Of a stretch of 64,000 nucleotides of DNA, positions 26,465 to 35,367 are shown piece by piece. Origin of the DNA: an uncultured Flavobacteriaceae bacterium. GTDB taxonomy: Bacteria > Bacteroidota > Bacteroidia > Flavobacteriales > Flavobacteriaceae. Position numbers and translations under genes: made by a program. The stretch spans positions 186,001 through 250,000 of the forward strand of contig CANNAN010000003.1 in the NCBI GenBank assembly GCA_947502635.1, in the 5' to 3' direction. The notes under the pieces were generated by a model. That model was not told the DNA's origin. It made no database searches and saw only the letters and a list, made by a program, of their open reading frames with translations. Position 1 is the first letter of the stretch. Each line of letters opens with the position of its first letter.

Positions 26465-27853
26465 TTATAGGTTTGTTTTGAGTAATGTTTTTACTAACAT
26501 TCTGTTAGAAACTTCAGGAAAAAGTTCTTCAATTATAAAAGCATATTCTTCGTTAGAAACCATGCCGTTTTTTAAATGAAATGTACCTTTATCATTTTCG
26601 TTTAAAGAAAAGTACAAGCCTGCTAAACGATATTCCAATTCTGCATTTTCTGGATAAAATTCCAAAGCTTGTTCAAAATTATAAATAGCAGCTTGAGGTT
26701 CGCCAAGTTTAATTAACAAATCACCACGAGACAGCCATGTATTGAGCTCATAATTACCTAATTCTAAAGTTTTTTTGAATCCACGTTCTGCTTCTTCATA
26801 AAAATAGAGTCGTTGGTTAATTTGTGAGTATAATTTCCAATAGATAACATTTTCAGGGTCTATATTAATCGCTTTGTTTATATAATATAGCGCTTTTTGG
26901 TAATTTTTTTTACTATTATAATACTTTGTTATGGCGATCCATCCTTTATCTAATAACGGATCTTCATGAACTGTTTTGTAATAATATTGAACTGCTAAGT
27001 CATCATTTTTTAACTTTTCATGACAGCTACCTATACGTAATAAGGCAAAAGATGTTGGTTCGTCTAGCTTTAAAGAAATACTGTAATTTTCTATAGCATC
27101 GTCATAACGTTTTAACTCTTCAAGCACTTTCCCTTTTTCTAAATAGGCACCAACAAAGGTATCGTCAGAGATAATAGCAAAATCAAAAGCCGCTAGTGCT
27201 TTTTCGTATTTTTTTAAGGTATAATATTGTTTACCTAGTTGATGCCATGCTACTTCGCAATATGGATTTTTATCTAGAAATATGTTTAAATAAGAAATAG
27301 CTTCTTCATTTTGGCTTAGAAACTCAAAGCAATATATTACATTATAAAGTGCAGAATAATCATCTAAATCTTCATCCAAACATTTCATGAAATATATTTT
27401 AGCATTTTCAAATTGGTCTAAGAAAAGATATTCCATTCCAATTAAAGAATACAGATCGATGACATCTTCTGTGAGTTCTAATGCTTTTTTTAATACATCA
27501 ATAGCTTGCTGATGCTCATCTTTTTTAGATAATATATTGGCTTTTTGAATATAGATTTCCTCATTCATAGGATCTAAACTATAAAGCTCATTTAATAAAG
27601 TATCTGCATCAACTAGTTTGTCTTCAAAGACATATACTTCAACTTTAAAAAGTTTTAGATTAATAGAGGTCGTGTGCTGGTCTAAACCTAATTTGATAGC
27701 TTTTTTTGCTAAAGCTATTTTACCTTGGTTAAGATAGTAGTGAATGATGTTTTCAAACTCTTCAGAATCGAAGAACAAAACATGATTAGTTTTCAACATC
27801 GATTCAAATTTTGATAGAGGCAAATTGTTGTTGTCATTATGACTAAACTCCAT
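26465..27853 (-). CDS. Tetratricopeptide repeat protein
   Basis: About 462 residues if started at the second Met (MEFSHNDNNNLPLSKFE); the longer frame starts two codons earlier at 27859. Nearly the whole length is TPR helical hairpins (for example HQLGKQYYTLKKYEKALAAFDFAI and YWKLYSQINQRLYFYEEAERGF), at least eleven units. There is no signal peptide, so it is a cytosolic scaffold of unknown partner. It lies between the aminotransferase and the DUF368 pair on the same strand. Confidence 0.85.
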   Translation of the reverse strand: MEFSHNDNNNLPLSKFESMLKTNHVLFFDSEEFENIIHYYLNQGKIALAKKAIKLGLDQHTTSINLKLFKVEVYVFEDKLVDADTLLNELYSLDPMNEEIYIQKANILSKKDEHQQAIDVLKKALELTEDVIDLYSLIGMEYLFLDQFENAKIYFMKCLDEDLDDYSALYNVIYCFEFLSQNEEAISYLNIFLDKNPYCEVAWHQLGKQYYTLKKYEKALAAFDFAIISDDTFVGAYLEKGKVLEELKRYDDAIENYSISLKLDEPTSFALLRIGSCHEKLKNDDLAVQYYYKTVHEDPLLDKGWIAITKYYNSKKNYQKALYYINKAINIDPENVIYWKLYSQINQRLYFYEEAERGFKKTLELGNYELNTWLSRGDLLIKLGEPQAAIYNFEQALEFYPENAELEYRLAGLYFSLNENDKGTFHLKNGMVSNEEYAFIIEELFPEVSNRMLVKTLLKTNL

Positions 27854-28004
27854 AAGCACTTTTGTGGATTTCTACTAGAATAAATTTAAGCTTCTATTTG
27901 TGTTTATAACGATAAATTAGGTAAATGTTTTTAACAAAGTAATCAACAATATCACCTTTTTTGAGGTTTTTTAGCTCTTCTGTTTTGATTTTCAGAAAGT
28001 TGAG

Positions 28005-29195
28005 CTAGTTGGATTGCTTGTGAATTTCGTCTAAAATTTCAATGATTATAGCACATCCTTTAGTGATTTCTTCATTAGAAACGGTTAAAGGCGGTGTAAT
28101 TCTTACTGCTTTTGGTTCAAAAAGCAGCCAAAATAGTATTAAACCTTGCTCTTGGCTTTTAAAAATTAACGAATTTGTTATTTCTTCTGAAGGTGTAATA
28201 ATGGCAAGCATGAGTCCTTTTCCTCTAATTTCTTTAATGAGTGGATGGACTAAAAGTTTACGAAACAACTTTTCTTTTTCTAAAGTTTGATGTATTAAGT
28301 TACTTTCTGTAATTTCTTGTAAGGTTGCAAGGGCAGATGCTGCTATAACTGGATGGCCCCCAAAGGTTGTAATATGCCCAAGTTTAGGTTTGTCTTGTAG
28401 CAAATCCATGAGTTCTTCAGATGCTGTAAAAGCGCCTATAGGCATGCCACCACCTAAACCTTTACCTGTAACTAAGATATCTGGAGTACAATTATAATGT
28501 TCAAACCCAAAAAGTTTACCTGTTCTACCTATACCAGGTTGTATTTCGTCCAAAATTAAAAGGGCTCCAACAGCATCACAACGGCTTCTTATCTTTTCTA
28601 AATACCCATTTTGAGGTTCTATAAAACCAGCGCCGCCTTGTATAGTTTCTAAAATAACGCATGCTGTTTTAGTGGTGATGTCTTCCAGATCGGCTTCATT
28701 ATTAAATGTAATGAATTGTACATCTGGTAATAAAGGTCTGTAAGCTTGTTTTCTTTCTTCAAACCCCATAACACTCATAGACCCCATAGTATTGCCATGA
28801 TATGCTTTGTGTGCAGCAATGATTTCGCTTCTACCTGTAGCTCGTTTTGCTAATTTCAGGGCGCCTTCAATGGCTTCGGTGCCTGAATTGGTTAAATATG
28901 TTTTTTTTAAAGAATCAGGCAGATTATTAGCTAATAATTTGGCAAGTTCTACAGCGGGTTTTTGTATGTATTCTCCATATACCATAACATGTAAATACCT
29001 ATCCAATTGATCTTTAATGGCATTTACAACCTTAGGATGATTATGCCCTAAAGGGCAAGCAGATACACCTGCAACAAAATCTAGATATGCTTTATTATTG
29101 GTGTCATAAATATAAGAACCACTGGCATGAGAAATTTCCATAGCTAATGGGTGTGGGCTTGTTTGGGCTTGATATTTAAAAAAATCAGACTTCAT
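28005..29195 (-). CDS. Class III (acetylornithine/4-aminobutyrate-type) PLP aminotransferase
   Basis: A 396-residue PLP enzyme. Visible motifs: the PLP-phosphate loop TNSGTEAIEGALKLAKR, the cofactor Asp in ALLILDEIQPGIGRTGKLF and the Schiff-base Lys in ILVTGKGLGGGMPIGAF. The substrate is uncertain; acetylornithine, ornithine or 4-aminobutyrate are usual for the class. There are no arginine genes nearby. Its ATG overlaps the stop of the OstA-like gene by one base (TAATG), so the two are translationally coupled. Confidence 0.88.
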   Translation of the reverse strand: MKSDFFKYQAQTSPHPLAMEISHASGSYIYDTNNKAYLDFVAGVSACPLGHNHPKVVNAIKDQLDRYLHVMVYGEYIQKPAVELAKLLANNLPDSLKKTYLTNSGTEAIEGALKLAKRATGRSEIIAAHKAYHGNTMGSMSVMGFEERKQAYRPLLPDVQFITFNNEADLEDITTKTACVILETIQGGAGFIEPQNGYLEKIRSRCDAVGALLILDEIQPGIGRTGKLFGFEHYNCTPDILVTGKGLGGGMPIGAFTASEELMDLLQDKPKLGHITTFGGHPVIAASALATLQEITESNLIHQTLEKEKLFRKLLVHPLIKEIRGKGLMLAIITPSEEITNSLIFKSQEQGLILFWLLFEPKAVRITPPLTVSNEEITKGCAIIIEILDEIHKQSN

Positions 29196-31018
29196 TATTG
29201 CTGACGAAAAACGTTAGAGCTATTAAGTTTTTCTTTCGATTTTTTTACCATTTTCGGAGCTAAAAGCTTTTGTCCCTTTTTTACTGGCTTAGGTATATTT
29301 CTTGATGCTTTCGAAGGGTTCTTCTTATCCGTTTTTGAACGATTATCGGCATTTTCAATGCGCTTTAGCATGTCTTCATCAAAGAACTCTTCTTGGGGAA
29401 TATAATCGTCTAACCCTTTAATAACAGGTAAAACCAAAGGAGGGTCATCTTTAAATAAATCATCAACACTCATGGGGCGTTCGTCTTCACGCCAATCGAA
29501 ACCTTTTAAGATTTTTTCCTTTTCTGGATATTGAGATTCTGGATACAAGTTACCATCCACTTGATTTATTCGGTTATATTCTTCAATATCGCCATCAGCA
29601 AAAAGCATGGAAATACTTCCAGATTTTGCTTTGTCAATGCCTATGAGTTCTTGTTTATCATTACGTGTATAAAAAATAGATTCGGCATTTTTAATGATAT
29701 CAACTTGCCTTAGTTTATTTTCTTCATTAAACAGCCCTACTAATCGCATACCATAAATTTGATTATAACCATCTTCACTTATAGTATCTTTACTTATAAT
29801 AAAGGCATTATCGAAAACTCTTAGAGAGTCTATTTTTTCTGTTTCAGTATTAGAAATTAAATGAATGGTATCTCCTGTCATTTGATTTGCGATATTCCAA
29901 AGGATGGGTTTTCGTTTGCTAGAAAATTTATCATCAGATGAAAAACGAGGGATATTTATTAATTCTGTAATACCCGTTTTTTGGTTTGAATTTATAGAAT
30001 CAGCTTTTCCACTAAGATCAGACTTGAATATTTTAGCATTGTAATAAGCTTTTATAATCCGATTTTCGGGTTTACCAGTTACCATGATTTTATCTGCATG
30101 CATATAGATAGAATCGTTTTCTTGTAATGTAATGGCTAAGGCTCGTTTTGTAATAAATACGGAATCTTTTTCTTTAAAAACCTCGGCGTAATGCCCTTTT
30201 ATAATGCTATTGTTTATAGTATCTGTAACTTTTATGTTATTAGTAGCGGAAGCAAAACTAATGTTATTGTCAAAATATAAACTGTCTCCTTCTATGATAC
30301 GGTTATCATAATTTATTTTTGCCTTTTTAAGAGCATAGCCTACTTTATTTTCGGTATCATAAAACCCTTTTTCGCAATAAGTTACACTAGTTTCTGTTGT
30401 TATTGTTGAAGGCCCAAACAAAAAGGCATGACCAGTATCTGGATAGAAATCGAAAAAATTGGAGTTAATAGTCGATTCTTTACTAACGAGCACCACATCT
30501 TCAACAAATTGATATTTTGGGATATCCATATAATACCTGCCAATTTTACTGGTAATTGTTCCAGACGAATCTTTTACAACGGTTCCACCATTTTTATAAA
30601 AAGCTTGCTGTTTAATGCGGTCTAAGTATAGAGTGTCTGAAGATATGGTGGAATTTGGATCTTTTAAAATAACATCGCCACTTGCAAATGCGAGACCAGA
30701 TGCACCGCTATACTCAACGTATTTAGAAGTCATGTTAATCGTGTCACCTTGTTTCATTTGAACATTACCATAAGCTTCAATGAAGTTCTCTTTACCATAG
30801 TGTATAGCTTTATCACACCACATATCTGCTCCCTTGTGCTTTATGTGTACTTGTTGCGCATCGTCACGAGTTAGTACTTTGGCACCTGGATAATTTTTCT
30901 CATCAATAGTTAGCTTGCCAGCATATTCAATTTCAATTTTCTTTTTTTCTTGAGCATTGGTAGTTATTGAAATAAACCCAATAACTAATAAGAAATATAT
31001 AAGAAGTTTTTTGTTCAA
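29195..31018 (-). CDS. OstA/LptA-like lipopolysaccharide transport protein
   Basis: A 607-residue exported protein with signal MNKKLLIYFLLVIGFISITTNAQ. The body repeats short beta strands such as YGNVQMKQGDTINMTSKYVEYSG and ASGDVILKDPNSTISSDTLYL, the beta-jellyroll pattern of OstA/LptA/LptC domains that carry LPS across the periplasm. The C-terminal ~90 residues are charged and Lys-rich. The start codon is TTG; no ATG serves the signal. The short leader and -7 box upstream support it. Confidence 0.85.
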   Translation of the reverse strand: MNKKLLIYFLLVIGFISITTNAQEKKKIEIEYAGKLTIDEKNYPGAKVLTRDDAQQVHIKHKGADMWCDKAIHYGKENFIEAYGNVQMKQGDTINMTSKYVEYSGASGLAFASGDVILKDPNSTISSDTLYLDRIKQQAFYKNGGTVVKDSSGTITSKIGRYYMDIPKYQFVEDVVLVSKESTINSNFFDFYPDTGHAFLFGPSTITTETSVTYCEKGFYDTENKVGYALKKAKINYDNRIIEGDSLYFDNNISFASATNNIKVTDTINNSIIKGHYAEVFKEKDSVFITKRALAITLQENDSIYMHADKIMVTGKPENRIIKAYYNAKIFKSDLSGKADSINSNQKTGITELINIPRFSSDDKFSSKRKPILWNIANQMTGDTIHLISNTETEKIDSLRVFDNAFIISKDTISEDGYNQIYGMRLVGLFNEENKLRQVDIIKNAESIFYTRNDKQELIGIDKAKSGSISMLFADGDIEEYNRINQVDGNLYPESQYPEKEKILKGFDWREDERPMSVDDLFKDDPPLVLPVIKGLDDYIPQEEFFDEDMLKRIENADNRSKTDKKNPSKASRNIPKPVKKGQKLLAPKMVKKSKEKLNSSNVFRQQ

Positions 31019-31035
31019 AATGAAAAAGTTTGTCG

Positions 31036-31043
31036 CAAAAATA
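31036..31043 (-). promoter_or_regulatory. -7 box upstream of the OstA-like gene
   Basis: On the minus strand TATTTTTG matches TAnnTTTG and lies 17 bases before the TTG start at 31018. No -33 TTG at normal spacing was found. Confidence 0.45.
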
Positions 31044-31058
31044 ACGATTATAATGGTG

Positions 31059-31090
31059 TTTAATTATCTGTTAGGCTTTTTTTATGATTT
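31059..31090. repeat. Left copy of a 32-base imperfect direct repeat
   Basis: This stretch (TTTAATTATCT...TTTTTTATGATTT) agrees with 32088-32119 at 27 of 32 positions. The two copies bracket the 1-kb decayed segment between the OstA-like and M28 peptidase genes. Confidence 0.5.
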
Positions 31091-31226
31091 GTGATAAAGC
31101 AAAAACGCTTCAGGGTATTTTAGATACTTGGTTTAATAGTAATTCAATATTTTATGTTATAGCGACTTTTTTTAGTGAGGTAATGTAATGGTCTATAGTT
31201 TATTGATATGCTATATTGATTCATAG

Positions 31227-31482
31227 CTAGTTATAAGATGAAAAATACCGATACTCGCCTTGATTTAATAAAATCCTAGCAATTAATTTGTTAGATTTTT
31301 CATCAAACCATAAAGTGCCTTCAGGGTTTTCAGGTTTTTCTTTTCCATTCACATATTGAGCAAATTCTATTAGTTTCTGATATTTGATCTTTTCTTTTTC
31401 TGTCCAGTTTTCAAATTTTTTGTTTTGTCCAAAACAGAAAAAAGAAGTTGAAATAAGGATTCCAATAATTATTTTTTTTCAT
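31227..31482 (-). pseudogene. Frameshifted small secreted protein
   Basis: From ATG 31482 the frame hits a stop after 23 codons. One base shift at the A8 run (31472-31479) opens a frame of about 85 codons to TAG 31227. It encodes a good signal peptide (IIIGILISTSFFCFGQ) and a mature part with KFENWTEKEKIKYQKLIEF and GTLWFDEKSNKLIARILL. In the corrected frame there is no start codon without the shift. Either the gene is broken, or the run length varies, or the base count is a sequence error. Family unknown. Confidence 0.6.
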
Positions 31483-31732
31483 GATTTTTTAACTATTAAT
31501 AAGGTTTACTTCAAACTAAACGTCACTTCACTGATATTTTGCTTATGCCTTTAGATAGATTATACATAAAACACTTGTAACGTAAGGCGCAAGAGAAGAG
31601 AATAAGAGATGGTGCTTGAGATAGTAACAAGTACTGTTTTATATGTTTTAAAGTAGTATTTAGTTTTAAAATTTAGTTTTTACGACCAATAAATTTGTGA
31701 ACATATAAATAGAACATAGGTGAAATTAACTA

Positions 31733-31968
31733 TTACCAAGGAATGAATATATAACTTAAAAATTTATACTTGTTTGCAATTTCCGTGTCAATTAACCAAT
31801 ATTGGAGGTTGCTTAGTGATAAGAAAAGTACAGTAAGACCTAAATAAACAGTGTTATTTGTTATATGTTTTTTTTTGTCCAATAACGATTAAGCTGAAAA
31901 TAATACCATCCATGGACTACACCAGAAATAATTATTAAATTATAAATATTAAAATTTAGAGCATTCAT
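31733..31968 (-). pseudogene. Remnant of the N-terminus of a membrane-bound AraC-type regulator
   Basis: From ATG 31968 the translation MNALNFNIYNLIIISGVVHG aligns with the start of the intact regulator at 35368-36489 (MGEFNFNVYNVLILAGIIHG). After two frame changes, one just after this segment and one at an A9 run (31868-31876), the text resumes with LFLSLSNLQYWLIDTEI against SLAFSNLQYWFIDTGI. It then ends in consecutive stops. Only about 75 of 373 residues remain and the DNA-binding domain is gone. Confidence 0.75.
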
Positions 31969-32087
31969 AAAACAAATGTAAAGAAAAATACTACTTCGTA
32001 GATGATGTTTGTTTTTAACTTTTTAAGTTTTGAGTTTTCAGCAGGAAAAGCTTTCTTTTAAAATATTGTTAGATTCAAAGGATATGA

Positions 32088-32119
32088 TTTAATTATCTAC
32101 TGGGTATTTTTTATGATTT
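32088..32119. repeat. Right copy of the 32-base imperfect direct repeat
   Basis: Partner of 31059-31090, 27 of 32 bases identical, in the same orientation. The rest of 31970-32182 is AT-rich with no gene. Confidence 0.5.
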
Positions 32120-32182
32120 ATGTGTAAACAAAAAACACCCCAAAAAATTGAAGTATTTGATATATAGGATTCTGAGGTGGAA

Positions 32183-33118
32183 TTATTTTAATTGTTTTAT
32201 GGTTATATATAATTGCTCAATTACAGCACTCATTTTATTAAGGTCTAAGGATTCAATGGTGTCATTTTTTGTATGATAATTTTTATTTCTATAAAAAGAT
32301 GTATTTGTAATCATTACGGCAGGATAGTTGAAATTCCAATAATTTAAATGGTCGGAAAAATCAATACCCCTTACCAAATGGGATCCTTTAAAAGAATTGG
32401 TTTTAATAAAGTTTTGTTTTTTCATTAATAATTTAATTTGATTACCAAATTCTCCACTTTTTTCATTCTGAACTACAGTAATAAAATCTGCTGTATCACC
32501 ATACTTTAAAGCCATTTCGGGTATGGGGTAGCTTTGCGAACCTTTTTTATCGTTATAATAACCAATCATTTCTAAACAAATCATACCTTTTACAGGAATG
32601 TTGTTTAAATACAAATAATTTGCATGAATATAACTTCCCATTTGTTGTGTTCTAAAAAAAGGAGGCTCTTCTAAGGTGTAAGCCAAAAAATCGATTCTAT
32701 AATTTAATTTTTCTTGAGAAAGCAAGCGAGCTAATTCTAATAATCCACTAACTCCGCTGGCATTATCATCGGCTCCTTGTTGATTGCCGAATACATCATA
32801 ATGGGCTCCAATAATAATTCGTTTTTTGTGTTTTACACCAATAGAGCCAATAATATTTTTATAAGTGTTTCCATTCACTTGATATGGTTGGAAATTTGTA
32901 GAATCGCAAACCTTGGTTAATTCAGATTTAATATAATTAGCTACAATATTGAGAGATTTTATATTTTGATAATTCCTGCTTTTTGGGGTTTGGGTTATTT
33001 TTATCAAATCGTTTTTAATTCTATTTTGGCTAATAAACCTAAGAGAGTCTATTGGTTTTGTTTGTGAATCGGCATAGATTGATAATATCAAAAATAAGAC
33101 ATAAAATAGATTTTTCAT
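32183..33118 (-). CDS. Secreted M28-family zinc peptidase
   Basis: A 311-residue exported peptidase with signal MKNLFYVLFLILSIYADSQ. M28 zinc-ligand segments are visible in order: IIGAHYDVFG (His, Asp), GADDNASGVSG (bridging Asp), AYTLEEPPFF (catalytic Glu and ligand Glu), and KNYHTKNDTIESLD (final His). It is a likely aminopeptidase in the periplasm or outside the cell. It stands alone in the accessory island, with a long AT-rich gap on each side. Confidence 0.9.
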   Translation of the reverse strand: MKNLFYVLFLILSIYADSQTKPIDSLRFISQNRIKNDLIKITQTPKSRNYQNIKSLNIVANYIKSELTKVCDSTNFQPYQVNGNTYKNIIGSIGVKHKKRIIIGAHYDVFGNQQGADDNASGVSGLLELARLLSQEKLNYRIDFLAYTLEEPPFFRTQQMGSYIHANYLYLNNIPVKGMICLEMIGYYNDKKGSQSYPIPEMALKYGDTADFITVVQNEKSGEFGNQIKLLMKKQNFIKTNSFKGSHLVRGIDFSDHLNYWNFNYPAVMITNTSFYRNKNYHTKNDTIESLDLNKMSAVIEQLYITIKQLK

Positions 33119-33214
33119 GGTTATATTAGGTGTTTTTTATTTACAATTTATTCCTATATTATTGTATAATATATATATATTAAAAAAATAACAAGTACAA
33201 TTATTATAAGTAAT

Positions 33215-33334
33215 ATGAGACTTTATTTTTCGTTAAAAAAAGAGAATAACAAAAAGAAAATTGAAGTAAGTACTAAACTTATAACATTAAACGCTCTAAG
33301 ATATTCTGAAGCGTACTTTGTATTCGAATTTTAA
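33215..33334 (+). CDS. Possible 39-residue ORF
   Basis: ATG-to-TAA frame in the gap between the lipoprotein and the M28 peptidase, reading MRLYFSLKKENNKKKIEVST and continuing to a hydrophobic end. It opposes both neighbours. No promoter box or family is evident; it may be chance or a remnant. Confidence 0.15.
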   Translation: MRLYFSLKKENNKKKIEVSTKLITLNALRYSEAYFVFEF

Positions 33335-33338
33335 TTTG

Positions 33339-33845
33339 TTATTTAACCCAATCGGTGACGCCTTTAGTTTTTTCAACAGAAATAATTTCTTTAGCATGAA
33401 AGATGGTTTTATTAAAAATATCATCAGCATCTAATATATTGTTGGGTATTTCGATACCTTTTAGTTTTATACTAATTTTTTCTTTGTATTTATCAAAGTT
33501 ATTAAGCTCCTTAGATAACTTTTTATATTCATCTTCATTAGTATATACGTTTATTATTTTTCCTGATTCTAATTTTAATTTAAAGTGTGGTTTATTAAAT
33601 ATGTTATTTTCTATTAAGATCATAAAATAACTAACTAGTTTTTTCTCTGATCCAGAAGCATTGTCTTGATTTATATTGATAATCTTATTTTTGAATTCTT
33701 TTAATTTTTCATCAGGTAAATTATATACTAAACTGTGAAAATCGATTAACTTGAGGTAAATGTTTCCTTCTATTACATTGTTTTTATTTTCTTCTTTACA
33801 AGATAGCATAGCTAAAGTTAATAGTGCTAAAAATAATTGTTTCAT
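33339..33845 (-). CDS. Small lipoprotein next to the papain-like effector gene (candidate partner)
   Basis: A 168-residue lipoprotein: MKQLFLALLTLAMLSC gives a clear lipobox. The mature part is Lys/Asn-rich and mostly helical with no known motif. It follows the broken papain-like lipoprotein gene by 15 bases on the same strand. Small lipoproteins placed directly after a peptidoglycan- or peptide-cleaving effector are often its immunity protein, so that is a reasonable hypothesis. I do not recognise the family. Confidence 0.6.
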   Translation of the reverse strand: MKQLFLALLTLAMLSCKEENKNNVIEGNIYLKLIDFHSLVYNLPDEKLKEFKNKIININQDNASGSEKKLVSYFMILIENNIFNKPHFKLKLESGKIINVYTNEDEYKKLSKELNNFDKYKEKISIKLKGIEIPNNILDADDIFNKTIFHAKEIISVEKTKGVTDWVK

Positions 33846-33860
33846 AATTCTATATTTATT

Positions 33861-34673
33861 TTATATGCCAGATCTAGCTGGAGTATTTCCTCCTACTAAA
33901 TTTCTAGTTGCTCCAGATGGTAAAGAGAAATTTCTCATATCTTCACCTAAATCACCAGGATTTCTCCCTTCAAAAAGTACTATGCCAAATTGAGAACCTA
34001 CACCAATTGTTGAAGGTAAGTTTAGCCCCCCTAATGATGCTACTCCAATACCAAAATCTGAACAATTATAATTATTTAAATCATATTTAGTAGGATAATT
34101 TTCTATGTAATTAATAATACTACTTAATTGTCCTGATGAAATTTGTATAGTTATACTAACATGAAATGGCGACCCAGAATTATCATGTATTTCACTATTT
34201 TGATTGCTAATTAAGTTTGCACCACCACCGTTATCAGGATAAAAACCTAAGTGACGTATTATACCTTCTTGTTCAATTCCAACAAATGTATGTCCAAGTC
34301 TAGCTGTTACTTCTCTTGAATTTTCAATAGCTTGTTCAACAAAAATAGTTAGTTTGGCTGGCTTTGATTTATCAAAAGATTTTAATTCTTTCTTTATATC
34401 TTCAATTTTCGGAGTGCTTTCTACATCAATCATAATATTGGTAATAACTTTAGGGACTTCTTCAGATTCCACTTGAGCCCAATACAAAGGAGGAGTACAA
34501 GTCCCGTCGGCATAACATTCTTCCTCTCCTTCATAGATGTAAATAGGTGTATAATCTGGATTTGAGCTTTCGCCTCCGTTAGTAATCCCCCCTCCTCCAG
34601 CATTAGATACAGGAGAGGTACAGCCTAAGCAAGTACTAGGAGGGGATTCAACTACTATCGGGGGGCTACACAA
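33861..34673 (-). pseudogene. C-terminal fragment carrying the papain-like domain
   Basis: A 270-residue frame with only a TTG as apparent start, inside the end of the middle fragment. It has no signal of its own, which supports its being the tail of the longer lipoprotein. His in GHTFVGI and Cys in NYNCSDFGI are the candidate catalytic pair. Confidence 0.55.
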
Positions 34674-34993
34674 AATGTAATAGTACCACTATTATGAGAG
34701 TAATGAGTTCCAGGAGTACTAGTGCCACAAGTGCAATGGCCAGATGTATGTTGAGGGTTGCAAGAACAAGGGGTTGTAGTAGACCATAGTATTGTGGTAC
34801 AGCTACCGCTACTCTTAGATGTAGGTGATTTAGAGCTTTTATTTGACCAATCTTGATTTATTGGCTGCATGATAATATTACCACCTTGTTTGGGGTACTT
34901 AACTAAAAAAGTACTAGTACCTAATTCATTTTCTTTTATTAAAAGATTCAAATCATAGTTTTTATCTTCAATATTAGTATTTTTAATAGCCAT
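34655..34993 (-). pseudogene. Middle fragment of the split papain-like lipoprotein
   Basis: The ATG at 34993 is internal: the frame stays open upstream to 35087. It carries a Cys/Ser/Thr-rich segment (PCSCNPQHTSGHCTCGTSTP) and stops just after the C6 run. Confidence 0.55.
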
Positions 34994-35087
34994 AGTATAG
35001 ATTGTCTGTCCGTTTACATAGGCGCGTTGTACTTTATTACTTGTAAATTCGAATTTATTGTCTGAATTAGTAATCTTTGAATTTGAA

Positions 35088-35291
35088 TTATTTTTTTTTA
35101 TGACTTATTATATTTTTTTTGAATGTTTCATAAACATTAGATTTTATAAAATCATTTAGTGCTATTGGTCTTACTATGTAATTTTCATAAACATTTTGTT
35201 GCTTTATTTGATCTAAAGAATCTTTTTCACAATTAGTCAATATGATTGTAATAAAAAATAGGAGAAATACTTTAAAAAATGTTTGTTTCAT
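35088..35291 (-). pseudogene. N-terminal lipoprotein fragment of the split gene
   Basis: A 67-residue frame with signal MKQTFFKVFLLFFITIILTNC, a lipobox and a short helical region (ALNDFIKSNVYETFKKN). It ends in SHKKK at the A9 run where the frame is lost. Confidence 0.55.
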
Positions 35292-35367
35292 AATATTATA
35301 TTTTTGTTAATAGATGAAACAATATTATAGTGCTTTTGAGATATTAATATCCAGTATTTATGTAAAG

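Larger units (their letters stand above)
33861..35291 (-). pseudogene. Lipoprotein with C-terminal permuted papain-like (NlpC/P60-LRAT type) domain, split into three frames
   Basis: Three frames read as one protein of about 470 residues. Part 1 (35291-35088) has a lipobox (IILTNC) and ends in an A9 run; with eight A it joins part 2, which is open to 34655 and contains NGQTIYTMAIKNTN and a Ser/Thr/Cys-rich stretch. Part 2 ends at a C6 run (34660-34665); with seven C it joins part 3 (to 33861). Part 3 has a Gly/Pro linker, then LGHTFVGIEQEGIIRHLGFYP with a candidate catalytic His and NNYNCSDFGIGVASLGGLNLP with a candidate Cys, the order seen in permuted papain folds. It closes with GRNPGDLGEDMRN, a phrase I associate with Bacteroidota polymorphic-toxin tails. 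Confidence 0.65.

Noticed and set aside
31019-32182. Insertion sequence or transposase remnant
   Set aside because: I searched the frames of this gap and found only the small secreted pseudogene and the regulator remnant; no transposase-like text or terminal inverted repeats.
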